Notes under the pieces: model-generated
The model's database searches: none
Told to the model about the DNA's origin: nothing
What the model saw: only the letters and a program-made list of their open reading frames with translations
Assembly: GCA_002709755.1 (NCBI GenBank)
Contig: PAQN01000026.1
Location: forward strand, 36,115-79,676
Direction: 5' to 3'
DNA length: 43,562 nt
Source of the DNA: Phycisphaerae bacterium
GTDB taxonomy: Bacteria; Planctomycetota; Phycisphaerae; Phycisphaerales; SM1A02
Shown: positions 43,555 through 43,562 of the stretch, piece by piece
Layout of the letters: every line of letters begins with the position of its first letter
How positions within the stretch are numbered: position 1 is the first letter of the stretch
Translations under genes and position numbers: made by a program

Positions 43555-43562
43555 ATGATCAC
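43555..43562 (+). CDS. Possible start of the next gene (partial)
   Basis: An ATG at 43555 follows a GAGAGAAACC purine-rich sequence that could be a ribosome site, 27 nt after the serA stop. Only the first codons (Met-Ile and two bases) are in the window, so the product cannot be named. Confidence 0.3.

Overview
The window is GC-rich, densely coded bacterial DNA. It most likely comes from a planctomycete of the Phycisphaerae type. The evidence is a secreted gingipain-like protein ending in a dockerin-type repeat, a tiny Hc1-like histone H1 homologue, LPS-heptose genes, a eukaryote-like adenylosuccinate lyase, and several divergent proteins with no family I recognise. No rRNA, tRNA, insertion sequence, prophage or CRISPR array was seen.

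Layout. (1) 1-4336, minus strand: the S10 ribosomal operon read as rpsJ-rplC-rplD-rplW-rplB-rpsS-rplV-rpsC, running off the left edge, with a strong promoter at 4618-4645 and a long, hairpin-rich leader. (2) 4739-8354, plus: a secreted protein of unknown function, a family 2 glycosyltransferase and an unrecognised protein. (3) 8453-13535, minus: lysS, a transglutaminase-like protein, nnrD and a YhaM-like exoribonuclease, with overlapping or close genes. (4) 13615-17581, minus: a metallophosphoesterase, a probable PPi-dependent phosphofructokinase and an aminotransferase. (5) 17676-21655, plus: gmhB, a small protein, a heptosyltransferase, plsY and purB joined by short overlaps, forming an envelope-precursor operon with purB at its end. 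(6) 21874-25792, plus: Hc1-like protein, FabZ-like dehydratase, manA, a small orphan and a lone atpD with its own terminator. (7) 25878-28651, minus: a small lipoprotein and the C25/dockerin protein. (8) 28824-30782, plus: an M3-like metallopeptidase. (9) 30805-33381, minus: a membrane protein and iscS-iscU-iscA, in which IscU carries a nine-fold Asp-His tail. (10) 33551-43527, both strands: panC, a two-domain thioredoxin-like protein, polyprenyl diphosphate synthase, a methyltransferase, a ChaN-like lipoprotein, a sulfotransferase, a STAS protein, hutI, map and serA.

Most of the content is core metabolism and translation, so I do not claim a new multi-gene defence or metabolic system. The most unusual signals are regulatory. 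Ten transcription units on both strands have a TAYNNT-type -10 box (often TATCCT or TATCAT) placed 6-9 bases before the start codon, which suggests widespread leaderless mRNAs beside Shine-Dalgarno genes. The conserved N-terminus of PurB extends upstream of its first ATG into a frame with no ATG, GTG or TTG, implying an ATC start. The S10 operon has a structured leader of about 275 nt. A perfect dyad overlaps the iscS promoter.
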